Shown: piece by piece, positions 9,137-16,675 of the stretch
Numbering within the stretch: position 1 is the stretch's first letter
How the letters are laid out: each line of letters starts with the position of its first letter
Notes under the pieces: model-generated
Databases searched by the model: none
Seen by the model: the letters and a program-made list of their open reading frames with translations, nothing else
What the model was told of the DNA's origin: nothing
Assembly: GCA_965218495.1 (NCBI GenBank)
Contig: OZ244626.1
Span: 1,178,001-1,242,000 of the forward strand
Direction of reading: 5' to 3'
Length of the DNA stretch: 64,000 nucleotides
Origin: G965218495 sp965218495
GTDB taxonomy: Bacteria > Bacteroidota > Rhodothermia > Rhodothermales > Bin80
Position numbers and translations under genes: made by a program

Positions 9137-10171
9137 CTAGACGCCGAAGGCGCGCGGCACGGGCACCGAGATGACCGTGTGCAACCCCGGGGTTACGCTC
9201 ATGACGCGGGGTATGGCGTTTACCAGCGAGCCTACGGTGGCGGTGTCGCCGAATATCCCACCCTTGACGATCATGTCGATAGGGGGCGTCCCATGCACGC
9301 GCACGCGGTCGACGGGATCCTCTGCGCCCAGGTACATCTTGAGCGTCAGCCGTATCAACTCCCGGCCATCCTGGCGACCGACAGCCGCCTGGTAAATGCC
9401 GGCCACATGACCACAAGGAACCGAAACATGGTCCGTCTCGATCTTCCGGTCCGCCAACACGGGCTCCAGCGTTTCCTCCATCTCATCCAGCGCCCAGCCC
9501 AGGCCCGTTGCCACGACCTCCAGAGACTCGCGTAGCCCGATGTGCCCGAAGCCACCTCTGTCACGCCGTTTGCGGAACTCCCTCACCGTCAGTCCCGCAC
9601 CGATCTTTCGTTGCAGCGTCTCTCGGCGCAGGCTAGCGTCAACGATACGATCTACCTCTATGCGCTGGGCACTTGTGCTCACGCCGGTAGCGGCAAGCGC
9701 AAGCGTATCCATGGCATAGCCAGGATTAACGCCGGTACCCAGAATCACCACACCGCATTCCTTGGCGACAGCGTCAAGCTCATCGCTGAGTTTAGGGAAC
9801 TTGCTGAAAGGGTAGGTCAGCTCTTCCGTGGAGGACACCACATGCGCTCCGGCGCGCGCAATTTCCAAAATCTGATCCTTGACGTCGAGCAAGAACGACC
9901 CGGTGGTATGCAGGACCACGTCCGGCCGCGCTGCCGCCAGCGTTGCCGCGGCATCATTGGCAATTCTGACCTCACTCTTGCCACCCACCAACGAATCAAC
10001 GCGCACGCAATCCAATTCCGGGCTGATGTCAATGCAGCCAACCAGCTCCACATGACCAGCGCGCGCCTTATCCATCAGCACACGGGCGCATGCCCGGCCA
10101 ATAGGTCCCATCCCATACTGCACCACGCGAACAGGAGTACTCCTGCGCAGCACCGAGCTACTGTGTGTCAT
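9137..10171 (-). CDS. Dihydrodipicolinate-reductase-like NAD(P) dehydrogenase (2,4-diaminopentanoate dehydrogenase type)
   Basis: 344-residue cytoplasmic oxidoreductase with an N-terminal Rossmann fold (VVQYGMGPIGRACARVL, ~17-33) and the second-domain pattern of dihydrodipicolinate-reductase-like proteins that include 2,4-diaminopentanoate dehydrogenase (GTGVNPGYAMDTLALAATGV; late TPPIDMIVKGGIFGDTATV and NAIPRVM). It is longer than true DapB, so lysine biosynthesis is unlikely. Its start overlaps the stop of the glutamate-semialdehyde dehydrogenase gene by 4 bases. The coupling suggests a shared amino-acid catabolic route, for example from proline or ornithine. The exact substrate is not determinable. 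Confidence 0.75.
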   Translation of the reverse strand: MTHSSSVLRRSTPVRVVQYGMGPIGRACARVLMDKARAGHVELVGCIDISPELDCVRVDSLVGGKSEVRIANDAAATLAAARPDVVLHTTGSFLLDVKDQILEIARAGAHVVSSTEELTYPFSKFPKLSDELDAVAKECGVVILGTGVNPGYAMDTLALAATGVSTSAQRIEVDRIVDASLRRETLQRKIGAGLTVREFRKRRDRGGFGHIGLRESLEVVATGLGWALDEMEETLEPVLADRKIETDHVSVPCGHVAGIYQAAVGRQDGRELIRLTLKMYLGAEDPVDRVRVHGTPPIDMIVKGGIFGDTATVGSLVNAIPRVMSVTPGLHTVISVPVPRAFGV

Positions 10172-11814
10172 GAACTTGCAATATCATCCGACACCAAAGA
10201 CGGGTAGCTGTAGTGCGCGGGCGGCGAAAACGTCTCCTTGATCGTACGCGCCGACACCCAACGTATGAGGTTAAGCGGCGATCCCGCTTTATCATTCGTA
10301 CCCGAGGCACGCGCGCCGCCAAAAGGCTGCTGCCCAACGACCGCGCCGGTAGGTTTGTCGTTGATGTAGAAGTTTCCTGCTGCATCACGCAAGGCATCGG
10401 TTGCCTGAGCGATCACGCGGCGATCCCGGGCAAAAATAGCACCGGTCAGGGCATACGGGGACGTGTCATTAACCAATTCCAGCGTAGCCGCAAACTCGCT
10501 GTCCTCGTACACAAAAATTGTCACCACGGGCCCGAAGATCTCCTCGCACATCGACTTGTACTTGGGATCCGAAGTCAAAATGACCGTAGGCTCAATGAAG
10601 AATCCCTCCGCATCGGAGTAGTTGCCACCATGGATGATGGTGGCGGTGGGCGAAGTCTTGGCGTGCTCAATATAGCCCGTGATGCTGTTGAAGGCTCCCC
10701 TGTCTATAACTGCATTGATGAAGTTGCCAAAGTCCTCCACCGGGCCCATTTTGATCTCTGAGAGCTGGCTCACCATTGATTCCTTGATGGATGACCATCT
10801 GGATGCGGGCAGGTAGGCACGCGAAGCGGCCGAGCACTTCTGGCCTTGGTATTCAAAGGCGCCGCGAACAATGGACGTAGCTACCACATCGCTGTCAGCG
10901 GAAGCATGTGCGACGATAAAGTCTTTGCCCCCGGTTTCTCCAACAATCCTTGGGTAGCCGTGATAGTTTGCGATGTTGGCCCCGATTGTGCGCCACATGT
11001 GCTGGAAGGTGCCGGTAGAGCCTGTGAAATGCAGCCCTGCAAAGTGCGGCGACGCAAAGACAGGATTTCCTACGGTAGCACCCCGTCCGGGCACCATGTT
11101 GATCACGCCAGGTGGCAGGCCAGCCTCTTCCAACAGCCGGTAAATGTAGTGAGCTGAATAGATGGACGAGGAGGCTGGTTTCCAGATCACGGTATTGCCC
11201 ATGAGGGCGGGCGCCATGGGTAGGTTTGCAGTGATCGACGTGAAGTTAAAGGGCGTCACCGCAAACACGAAGCCTTCCAGCGGACGATACTCCAGCCTGT
11301 TCCATGTCCCCGGGCCGGAGTAAGGCTGCTCGCTGTAAATCTGCTGCGCGTAGTGAACGTTGAAGCGGAAGAAGTCGATGCTTTCGCAGGCGGCATCAAT
11401 TTCGGCCTGGAATGCAGTCTTGCTTTGGCCCAGCATCGTTGACGCGTTCAGCGCGTTTCGCCACTTTCCGGCCAACAGGTCGGCAGCCTTAAGAAAGATT
11501 GCAGCACGATCCGTAAAGTGCATGCGTGACCACTCTTTGCGCGCTTCCAGCGCAGCATCGATCGCGCTGTTGACTTCGGCCGTGCCACAGTTGTGCGTGG
11601 CGCCGAGCTTGTGGGCGATTTCGTGGGGTGGCCTGATGTCGGACGTGTCACCCGTGAAGACCTCCTTGCCACCGATGAAGGCGGGGACTTCGAGATTGTT
11701 GGACTTCAGGCAGTGCAGGAAGCTCTTCAGCGAGACACGTTCTGGGCTGCCGGGGGCATAGCCCAGCACGGGCTCGTTGATCGGTTCGGGAGACACGGCG
11801 ATAGCGTTGTTCAT
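10168..11814 (-). CDS. pruA: L-glutamate gamma-semialdehyde (1-pyrroline-5-carboxylate) dehydrogenase
   Basis: 548 residues from the ATG at 11814, close to the ~540 usual for this enzyme. It oxidises glutamate-5-semialdehyde to glutamate with NAD+ in proline/ornithine/arginine breakdown. Visible ALDH marks: AVTPFNFTSITANLPMAPAL, then GNTVIWKPAS; the general base region VGETGGKDFIV; the catalytic cysteine in QGQKCSAASR (~327); EEIFGPVVTIFVY; and the C-terminal QQPFGGARASGTNDKAG. The frame stays open to 12219, but the extension has no family resemblance, so 11814 (MNNAIAVSPEP) is preferred. It is translationally coupled to the downstream dehydrogenase. Confidence 0.93.
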   Translation of the reverse strand: MNNAIAVSPEPINEPVLGYAPGSPERVSLKSFLHCLKSNNLEVPAFIGGKEVFTGDTSDIRPPHEIAHKLGATHNCGTAEVNSAIDAALEARKEWSRMHFTDRAAIFLKAADLLAGKWRNALNASTMLGQSKTAFQAEIDAACESIDFFRFNVHYAQQIYSEQPYSGPGTWNRLEYRPLEGFVFAVTPFNFTSITANLPMAPALMGNTVIWKPASSSIYSAHYIYRLLEEAGLPPGVINMVPGRGATVGNPVFASPHFAGLHFTGSTGTFQHMWRTIGANIANYHGYPRIVGETGGKDFIVAHASADSDVVATSIVRGAFEYQGQKCSAASRAYLPASRWSSIKESMVSQLSEIKMGPVEDFGNFINAVIDRGAFNSITGYIEHAKTSPTATIIHGGNYSDAEGFFIEPTVILTSDPKYKSMCEEIFGPVVTIFVYEDSEFAATLELVNDTSPYALTGAIFARDRRVIAQATDALRDAAGNFYINDKPTGAVVGQQPFGGARASGTNDKAGSPLNLIRWVSARTIKETFSPPAHYSYPSLVSDDIASS

Positions 11815-12255
11815 TGTCGTTCCCAGGCTGATGAATAAATAGGCAAGCAAAGGCAAATCGGCTGTTACGAAATGCCGCAATGCTTGTTTGACTGCGTGGA
11901 GATCAGATGTTTGCATATTCCCCGAAAACGCACAGTGCCGCCAGGGACATCGGCATGGAAGGCCCGCCGTCAACTTAAAGTTCGCTGGCACCACGGGTGA
12001 AGCAATCCGCTCCCTCGCTGCCCCGGCGGGTGGTGCCTTAAAGATGTACATCAGCATCTGGCGCCAGACAGCGCAGAGGCCTTGTCGAGGCGAAGGCCGC
12101 ACGCTGCACCATAGGAGGGCGTGCGATACCGTAGGTAGCGGCTGCACATTTGGCAGAACGCAAGGGCCCTCCGTACTTCTGTGACGCAACGCGCCGCGCC
12201 GCTGATCGTTTAAAGACATGCTTACGTGACTCGACTACACCTTCCTTGCAGCTCT
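11815..12255. other. Divergent intergenic region
   Basis: About 440 bases between the divergent pruA and methyltransferase genes. It should hold both promoters. I see no convincing promoter motif, hairpin or small gene. The open minus frame through it looks like an unselected extension of pruA. Confidence 0.4.
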
Positions 12256-12795
12256 ATGGCCTCGCCGACAGCTAACAAGACTCTGGAACGGCGTTTTGCT
12301 CACACGCTGGCGTTCATGGACCAGGCCACTCCGCGGCCAACCAGGATTCTGGATCTGGGCACACCGAACGCACTTGCAGAACGCATGCAGGCGATTGGCT
12401 TCGATGTTCAGAACACGGCAGGGGACCTGGACGAAACCCCTACGATCGTACAAGGGCGCGATGTAGAGGCGGTAACAGCCTTTGAAATCCTTGAGCACCT
12501 TGTAGCCCCGTTCAACGTACTGCGGGCCATAGATGCCCCGAGACTGTTTGCGACGGTACCGTTACGGCTGTGGTTTGCCAAAGCCTACTGCAATCCGAGC
12601 GACCCTTGGGACCGCCATTTCCACGAATTCGAAGACTGGCAGTTTGATTGGCTTCTGGACCGCTCAGGCTGGCGCATTGTGCGGACGGAAAAGTGGGTCA
12701 GCTATGGGAGCGTGCTCGGCGTTCGCCCGCTCTTGCGCAGGATTACGCCACGCTACTACGCCGTTGAAGCTGTGCGCGAGGCGCGTTCGGCGTGA
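12256..12795 (+). CDS. Class I SAM-dependent methyltransferase-like protein
   Basis: 179 residues from ATG 12256; a GTG at 12226 would add ten residues. It has a short methyltransferase fold: motif I ILDLGTPNALAERM (~30-43), an acidic end of strand 2, and EILEHLVAPFNVLRAI (~78-93) as the post-motif II segment. Motif I has LGTPNAL instead of a glycine-rich loop, so cofactor binding may be altered. Later motifs (HFHEFEDWQFDWLLDRSGW) are typical of ubiquinone/lipid or glycan-type methyltransferases. It stands alone and the substrate is unknown. Confidence 0.7.
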   Translation: MASPTANKTLERRFAHTLAFMDQATPRPTRILDLGTPNALAERMQAIGFDVQNTAGDLDETPTIVQGRDVEAVTAFEILEHLVAPFNVLRAIDAPRLFATVPLRLWFAKAYCNPSDPWDRHFHEFEDWQFDWLLDRSGWRIVRTEKWVSYGSVLGVRPLLRRITPRYYAVEAVREARSA

Positions 12796-12953
12796 TACTC
12801 AAGTCACATACGTATTCAGTGGGCCATCTGCAGGTGCCCGTACAACTGGTCGGGACTGGGACTCGATTTAGCGCCATCCGCTACCCAGCGCCCATACACA
12901 ACACCAGGTGGGCAACATCAATCTGATTAAGTGGGCAATTTCATCTGAATACA

Positions 12954-13012
12954 CACCCGTACGCACGGTGGTGTGGGAGGCCGAGGCTCGTGCAGCCGTT
13001 CCCTATCCCGAT
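12954..13012 (+). pseudogene. 3' remnant of a group II intron (intron D type)
   Basis: The stretch beginning CACCCGTACGCACGGTGGTG and ending CCCTATCCCGAT at 13012 matches the domain V-VI end of intron D at 51075-51140, with a diverged domain VI. No 5' half or reverse transcriptase is present. It reads as a decayed intron end between a methyltransferase gene and the terminator of a secreted-phosphatase gene. Confidence 0.45.
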
Positions 13013-13059
13013 TGCTGAAGGCAGAGCGTGAATTCGTCAGGTAGGGACTGCTGGAGCTG

Positions 13060-13083
13060 AAAAGCCCGGCAATGCTGCCGGGC
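13060..13083 (-). terminator. Intrinsic terminator of the secreted phosphodiesterase gene
   Basis: A perfect 8-bp stem, GCCCGGCA/TGCCGGGC (13064-13071 with 13076-13083) and a 4-base loop, is followed on the minus strand by TTTT. It lies six bases beyond the stop of the minus-strand gene at 13089. Confidence 0.75.
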
Positions 13084-13088
13084 ACGCG

Positions 13089-15398
13089 CTACCTGCGGAG
13101 CACCATCTTGCGAGTCGCCACGGCCGACCCGGCGCTTAAGCGCGCAAGGTAAACCCCAGAGGATAATCCCGCAGCATAGAACTGCACGGCGTGATTCCCT
13201 GCTTCCATTGGCCTCTTGATAGGTGTCGCTACGGTACGACCTGACGGATCCACTATCTCAAGGCTGACCCATGCTGGGAACAGCAGGTCGAAGCGAAGCG
13301 TGGTAACCGACCGGAACGGGTTAGGATAGATTGACGAGAACACCAGGCTGAGGGAAACGTCGGTGTCCTCTTCAACCGCCAAGTCGAAGCCTGAAATGTA
13401 CGTGAGCGTCAGTTTGGGTCGATACCTCACATTGGCGACCTCGCGGGAGTCAAAATCGAAGCCGTTACTGGCATTTGAGTATTCCTGCAGAATGAACCCG
13501 TGGTTAGTCGATGGATTGTCGATCCATGCCTCAATGACCCTCCTTGCAGTTGTGTCGAGTGGTATGGTAAGCGAGCCAGTACTTGTTGCATTGACTGTAC
13601 CCAACACATCTAAACCGCGATCCGGCCATCCCACGGCACCCTCGGTCTGCCACAACATGCCGTTACGATACTGATACCAATTTGCCCCGTCTTCCACCCA
13701 GTCCTGCTTCATCTCGTAAATCATATAACTGTCCGGGGAGGAATCGAAAACCTCGAGCGTTATTTCGGCCGTGAGGACCGTGCTGCCCAATGGCACAACA
13801 CCAAGATCCCATTTCAAAATCACGGAACGATCTGGGGAGCCGTCGACTTCGAGTTCATCGTCGGAACCGAAAATTGTGTTCGGATCATCCGACTTGATCT
13901 TAGTGTCGCGCGTGCCATTGTAATCACTGCTTGGCGCCATGCCGTCCTGGAATGCAACTGTGACGGCGCTGGGATCAGTGACCATGATGATTTCAGTGGC
14001 AGTGCCGTTAGCACCGAAGTCGTCTGTGACCAATAAGGTGGTAGTGTAGCGGCCAGCTGCGGTGTAGGTATGATTCGCCATCACTCCAGAGCCCGAATTC
14101 CCGTCGCCGAAGTCCCAATCAAAGCTAGCAATGGTGCCGTCATCGTCCGTGGAGGCTGAGGCATCAAAGCTGACAGCTAGCGGCAGGTTGCCGGAAGTAG
14201 GCGTAGCAGTGAATCTAGCGGTGGGCAACTGTGTGCCAGTACCATCGACGGCTAACTTCTCGACAGTGTTGATAGTCGAGCCGGGCACATTGGGCAGGCC
14301 AAGGAGTGACAATGCCAGGTTGGCTGCGTCTCCGTCTCGGATAGGCTGCGGCGACGCGCCGTAGGAGGGCCTACCTGCGGCGCCTGGATTCTGCCGGCTA
14401 CTCAGGTTTAGGGTGTAGAGATCGGCTCCACTGGCAACGCCCTTTCCCCATACGTAGAAGGGAATTATGTAGTGCTCGGGCGTAGCAGGATCATTATGCC
14501 CTAACCCCGTCCCACCGTGGTCCGACGTCAAAATGACAACAGTATTTCCGTCGAGCGTAGCACTACCCTCCACTAGGTCGAATAGATCTCCTAGCAGTTC
14601 GTCCATGTCCTTTACCGCCTCGAGATACGCGCTTCCCATCCAGCCACTGCTATGGCCTTCAGAATCTGGATCGCGCAGGTGCAAAAAGCCGAAATGGAAA
14701 GGGTTAGCCTGCATCGAGGAAATGAATGCAGCGGTGAGGTCATCCGAGTCGGAATCGTAACGATAAACGTCGATCTTATCTTTGCCGTCGTCGACACCGG
14801 TCGTGTCGGAGTGGCCATTGGTGCCGTCATAGCTCTGGTCGAACAGAACGAATTTGGACTTACTCGCATAGGCTCCGGTGCGCAGGCTGTTGTCGTGCAC
14901 CACATCAAAGACGCTGGCTACGTACGATCCCTTGTTCGAATGGATCGTTTCGTTGGCAGCTGGGTCGGAGTTGGAGGACCAGTTGTGACCGGCTCCTGTA
15001 GTTACCCGCCGCCCCGTGAGCATTGTCGTGTGATTTGGAAGGGTGTTGGTGTAGTGGAAATCGGTGCGAGCATTGTCAGACCATGCCCCGTCGTCGCGGA
15101 AACGATACAAATTCGGTAATTGTCCGCGCCCTAGGGTGGTAATAGCGTCTGGCCGAAGCCCGTCAATACTGACGAGGATTACATACTGTGCCTGCATGAC
15201 CCGGTCGCTGACCATGGCCTTATTGCCCGACGAGTGTGGGTCAAGCGGGTAGTTGGTTTCTGACCATGCGTGTATCGGGGTAGGTGACCAAGAAACGACC
15301 GCAACTGTAGCTGCGGCCAATCCAAGGGCTGCCAAGCACAAAACAAATGGGCTAACCTTGGAAACTGTGCCCAGACGCCAGCGGAGGTATTTCTGCAT
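13089..15398 (-). CDS. Secreted type I phosphodiesterase/alkaline-phosphatase-superfamily protein with PKD and T9SS domains
   Basis: 769 residues. A hydrophobic N-terminal segment (~17-45) suggests export. The catalytic domain (~70-380) has NPP/alkaline-phosphatase-superfamily motifs: VSIDGLRPDAI; NTLPNHTTMLTG with the likely Thr nucleophile; HLRDPDSEGHSSG; and TSDHGGTGLGH as metal ligands. It hydrolyses phosphodiesters or phosphomonoesters; the substrate is unknown. Next are a PKD domain (~400-475, DWDFGDGNSGSG), a DNRLRE/CBM96-like beta domain (~490-665) and a C-terminal T9SS sorting domain (~690-769: SIYPNPFRSVTTL..SGVYLARL). It is probably exported by T9SS and displayed or released outside the cell. 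It stands alone with its own terminator. Confidence 0.85.
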   Translation of the reverse strand: MQKYLRWRLGTVSKVSPFVLCLAALGLAAATVAVVSWSPTPIHAWSETNYPLDPHSSGNKAMVSDRVMQAQYVILVSIDGLRPDAITTLGRGQLPNLYRFRDDGAWSDNARTDFHYTNTLPNHTTMLTGRRVTTGAGHNWSSNSDPAANETIHSNKGSYVASVFDVVHDNSLRTGAYASKSKFVLFDQSYDGTNGHSDTTGVDDGKDKIDVYRYDSDSDDLTAAFISSMQANPFHFGFLHLRDPDSEGHSSGWMGSAYLEAVKDMDELLGDLFDLVEGSATLDGNTVVILTSDHGGTGLGHNDPATPEHYIIPFYVWGKGVASGADLYTLNLSSRQNPGAAGRPSYGASPQPIRDGDAANLALSLLGLPNVPGSTINTVEKLAVDGTGTQLPTARFTATPTSGNLPLAVSFDASASTDDDGTIASFDWDFGDGNSGSGVMANHTYTAAGRYTTTLLVTDDFGANGTATEIIMVTDPSAVTVAFQDGMAPSSDYNGTRDTKIKSDDPNTIFGSDDELEVDGSPDRSVILKWDLGVVPLGSTVLTAEITLEVFDSSPDSYMIYEMKQDWVEDGANWYQYRNGMLWQTEGAVGWPDRGLDVLGTVNATSTGSLTIPLDTTARRVIEAWIDNPSTNHGFILQEYSNASNGFDFDSREVANVRYRPKLTLTYISGFDLAVEEDTDVSLSLVFSSIYPNPFRSVTTLRFDLLFPAWVSLEIVDPSGRTVATPIKRPMEAGNHAVQFYAAGLSSGVYLARLSAGSAVATRKMVLRR

Positions 15399-15994
15399 TG
15401 CTAATCCTCAAGTGTGCGTTGAATGAAGGAGCCGGTCTCTCACTAGGAAAAGCCGGACGGATCGAAGAACATGTACCGCGTTGCGTGGCATTGAGGCTGC
15501 CAGTACCCACATTACAACGCGGCAGGCTATAGGCTAAGGAGATCGGCACCGACCGCTCTCGGGTCTGTGCGGACATCGGCCTCATTGAGAACGCGAAGCT
15601 TGTAGGCCGCCGCAAATCTGCGGCGTTTGGCCCGCGGGATAACCTGCGTTTCCAGGATCCCTGGGGACCCGTTGAATGCGGATGACTGTTACGTATCCAT
15701 GATGCGTAACGTTTTGTGGATGGAGAGTGAAGGCGAATTCGAACGACCTACAACTCCACCTACATGTGCGACTGTGCAACCCCATTAGAGCGAGGAATGG
15801 TGTTCCGCATCTTATTGGCACTGAGGGGCGCTGGTAGGTGCCGGGAGAACCGTGCAAAGACCGAACGCGTCACCCGTCCAAACCCAATTTCTCCTCTCGT
15901 GGGTGGGCATTGCTTCGCGTTGTGGGCGGTCTGTTGAGCCAGGAAGTCTATGGCGCAGCAAGCCAGGCATAAAATTGGCGGTTAGTAACTGTCT
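15399..15994. other. Intergenic region without a convincing gene
   Basis: About 600 bases between two minus-strand genes. Open frames here show no recognisable protein features. The one structured element is the inverted repeat at 15688-15710. The promoter of the phosphodiesterase gene must lie in its right part near 15400-15450, but no clear motif is visible. Confidence 0.4.
15688..15710. repeat. Short inverted repeat
   Basis: GTTACG..ATC / GAT..CGTAAC arms (one mismatch) around a 3-base centre, followed on the plus strand by GTTTTG. It could be a weak hairpin, the end of the upstream transcription unit, or an operator. Function unknown. Confidence 0.35.
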
Positions 15995-16675
15995 TTACTG
16001 GCTGTTCTCACTGGCGCCCCCGCTTATTAGCGCGAGTGCCAGCGCTGTGCACCATTCTTTGAGGTGATGATATCGTCTTCGCACCCAGGCCTGAACAAAC
16101 AGGTTGGCGGGCCACAGGATCAGCCTTACCACCAGGGCCAGCAGGGTGGAGACGACGGCGATTCCGAGTCCTACCAGGTCCGAGGTTTCATGCCGGCCAC
16201 TGCTGGTGAACAGCACAAAGATTCCCAGCAGCGTGCCCAGCAGGCCCAGGCTGAGGACGACGTAGACGGCGGCGTTGATGTACCGATCCACTTCCCGGTA
16301 GCGCTCATGGTCCAGATCGATGTACTGCAGGACGTAGGCCAAGGCATTCTGGTGGCGATGGCCTTCCAGCATTCTTTCGCAGGCTTTCCGGTACGGATTG
16401 GCCGGGGGTGTCCGGCTCAGCGCCTCTTCCAGTGCGGCCCGGCTGACGGTGCTGGGATTCAGTTGCGACAGTGTCTTGTGGCTCTTCCACTGGAACAGCG
16501 CGCGGACGTAGGCAGTACAGATGAAGAAGAGGCCGACCACGAATACGAGGCCGATGGGGTACTCGAATCCTCGGGCGTATCCTACCATTTCCCAGAAGGA
16601 GGAGGCGCCCAGGGGAGATCCTGCGTCATTGACGGCTTCTTGCAGCAACAGCAATCCTGTGCTTATCATGTACAT
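15995..16675 (-). CDS. MotA/TolQ/ExbB-type proton-channel subunit
   Basis: 226-residue inner-membrane protein with three hydrophobic segments (~35-62, 130-158, 168-200). The MotA/TolQ/ExbB signature is clear: LSLGLLGTLLGIFVLFTSS, then GLGIAVVSTLLALVVRLILW. A cytoplasmic loop separates segments 1 and 2, as in ExbB. Family members form a proton-conducting pentamer around ExbD/TolR helices. The ATG at 16675 overlaps the usher-like gene stop (TAATG), so it is coupled to that gene; it is the last gene of the nine-gene operon. The two ExbD-like proteins encoded earlier in the same operon are its likely partners, although the genes are separated by the usher and chaperone genes, an unusual order. 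Confidence 0.85.
   Translation of the reverse strand: MYMISTGLLLLQEAVNDAGSPLGASSFWEMVGYARGFEYPIGLVFVVGLFFICTAYVRALFQWKSHKTLSQLNPSTVSRAALEEALSRTPPANPYRKACERMLEGHRHQNALAYVLQYIDLDHERYREVDRYINAAVYVVLSLGLLGTLLGIFVLFTSSGRHETSDLVGLGIAVVSTLLALVVRLILWPANLFVQAWVRRRYHHLKEWCTALALALISGGASENSQ

Noticed and set aside
10168..12219. Longer 683-codon form of pruA
   Set aside because: The extra 135 N-terminal codons have no family similarity and no plausible start; ATG 11814 gives the normal length.
15582..15857. 91-codon minus-strand frame upstream of the phosphodiesterase gene
   Set aside because: Cys/Arg/Pro-rich with no signal, domain or ribosome-binding site; probably chance.
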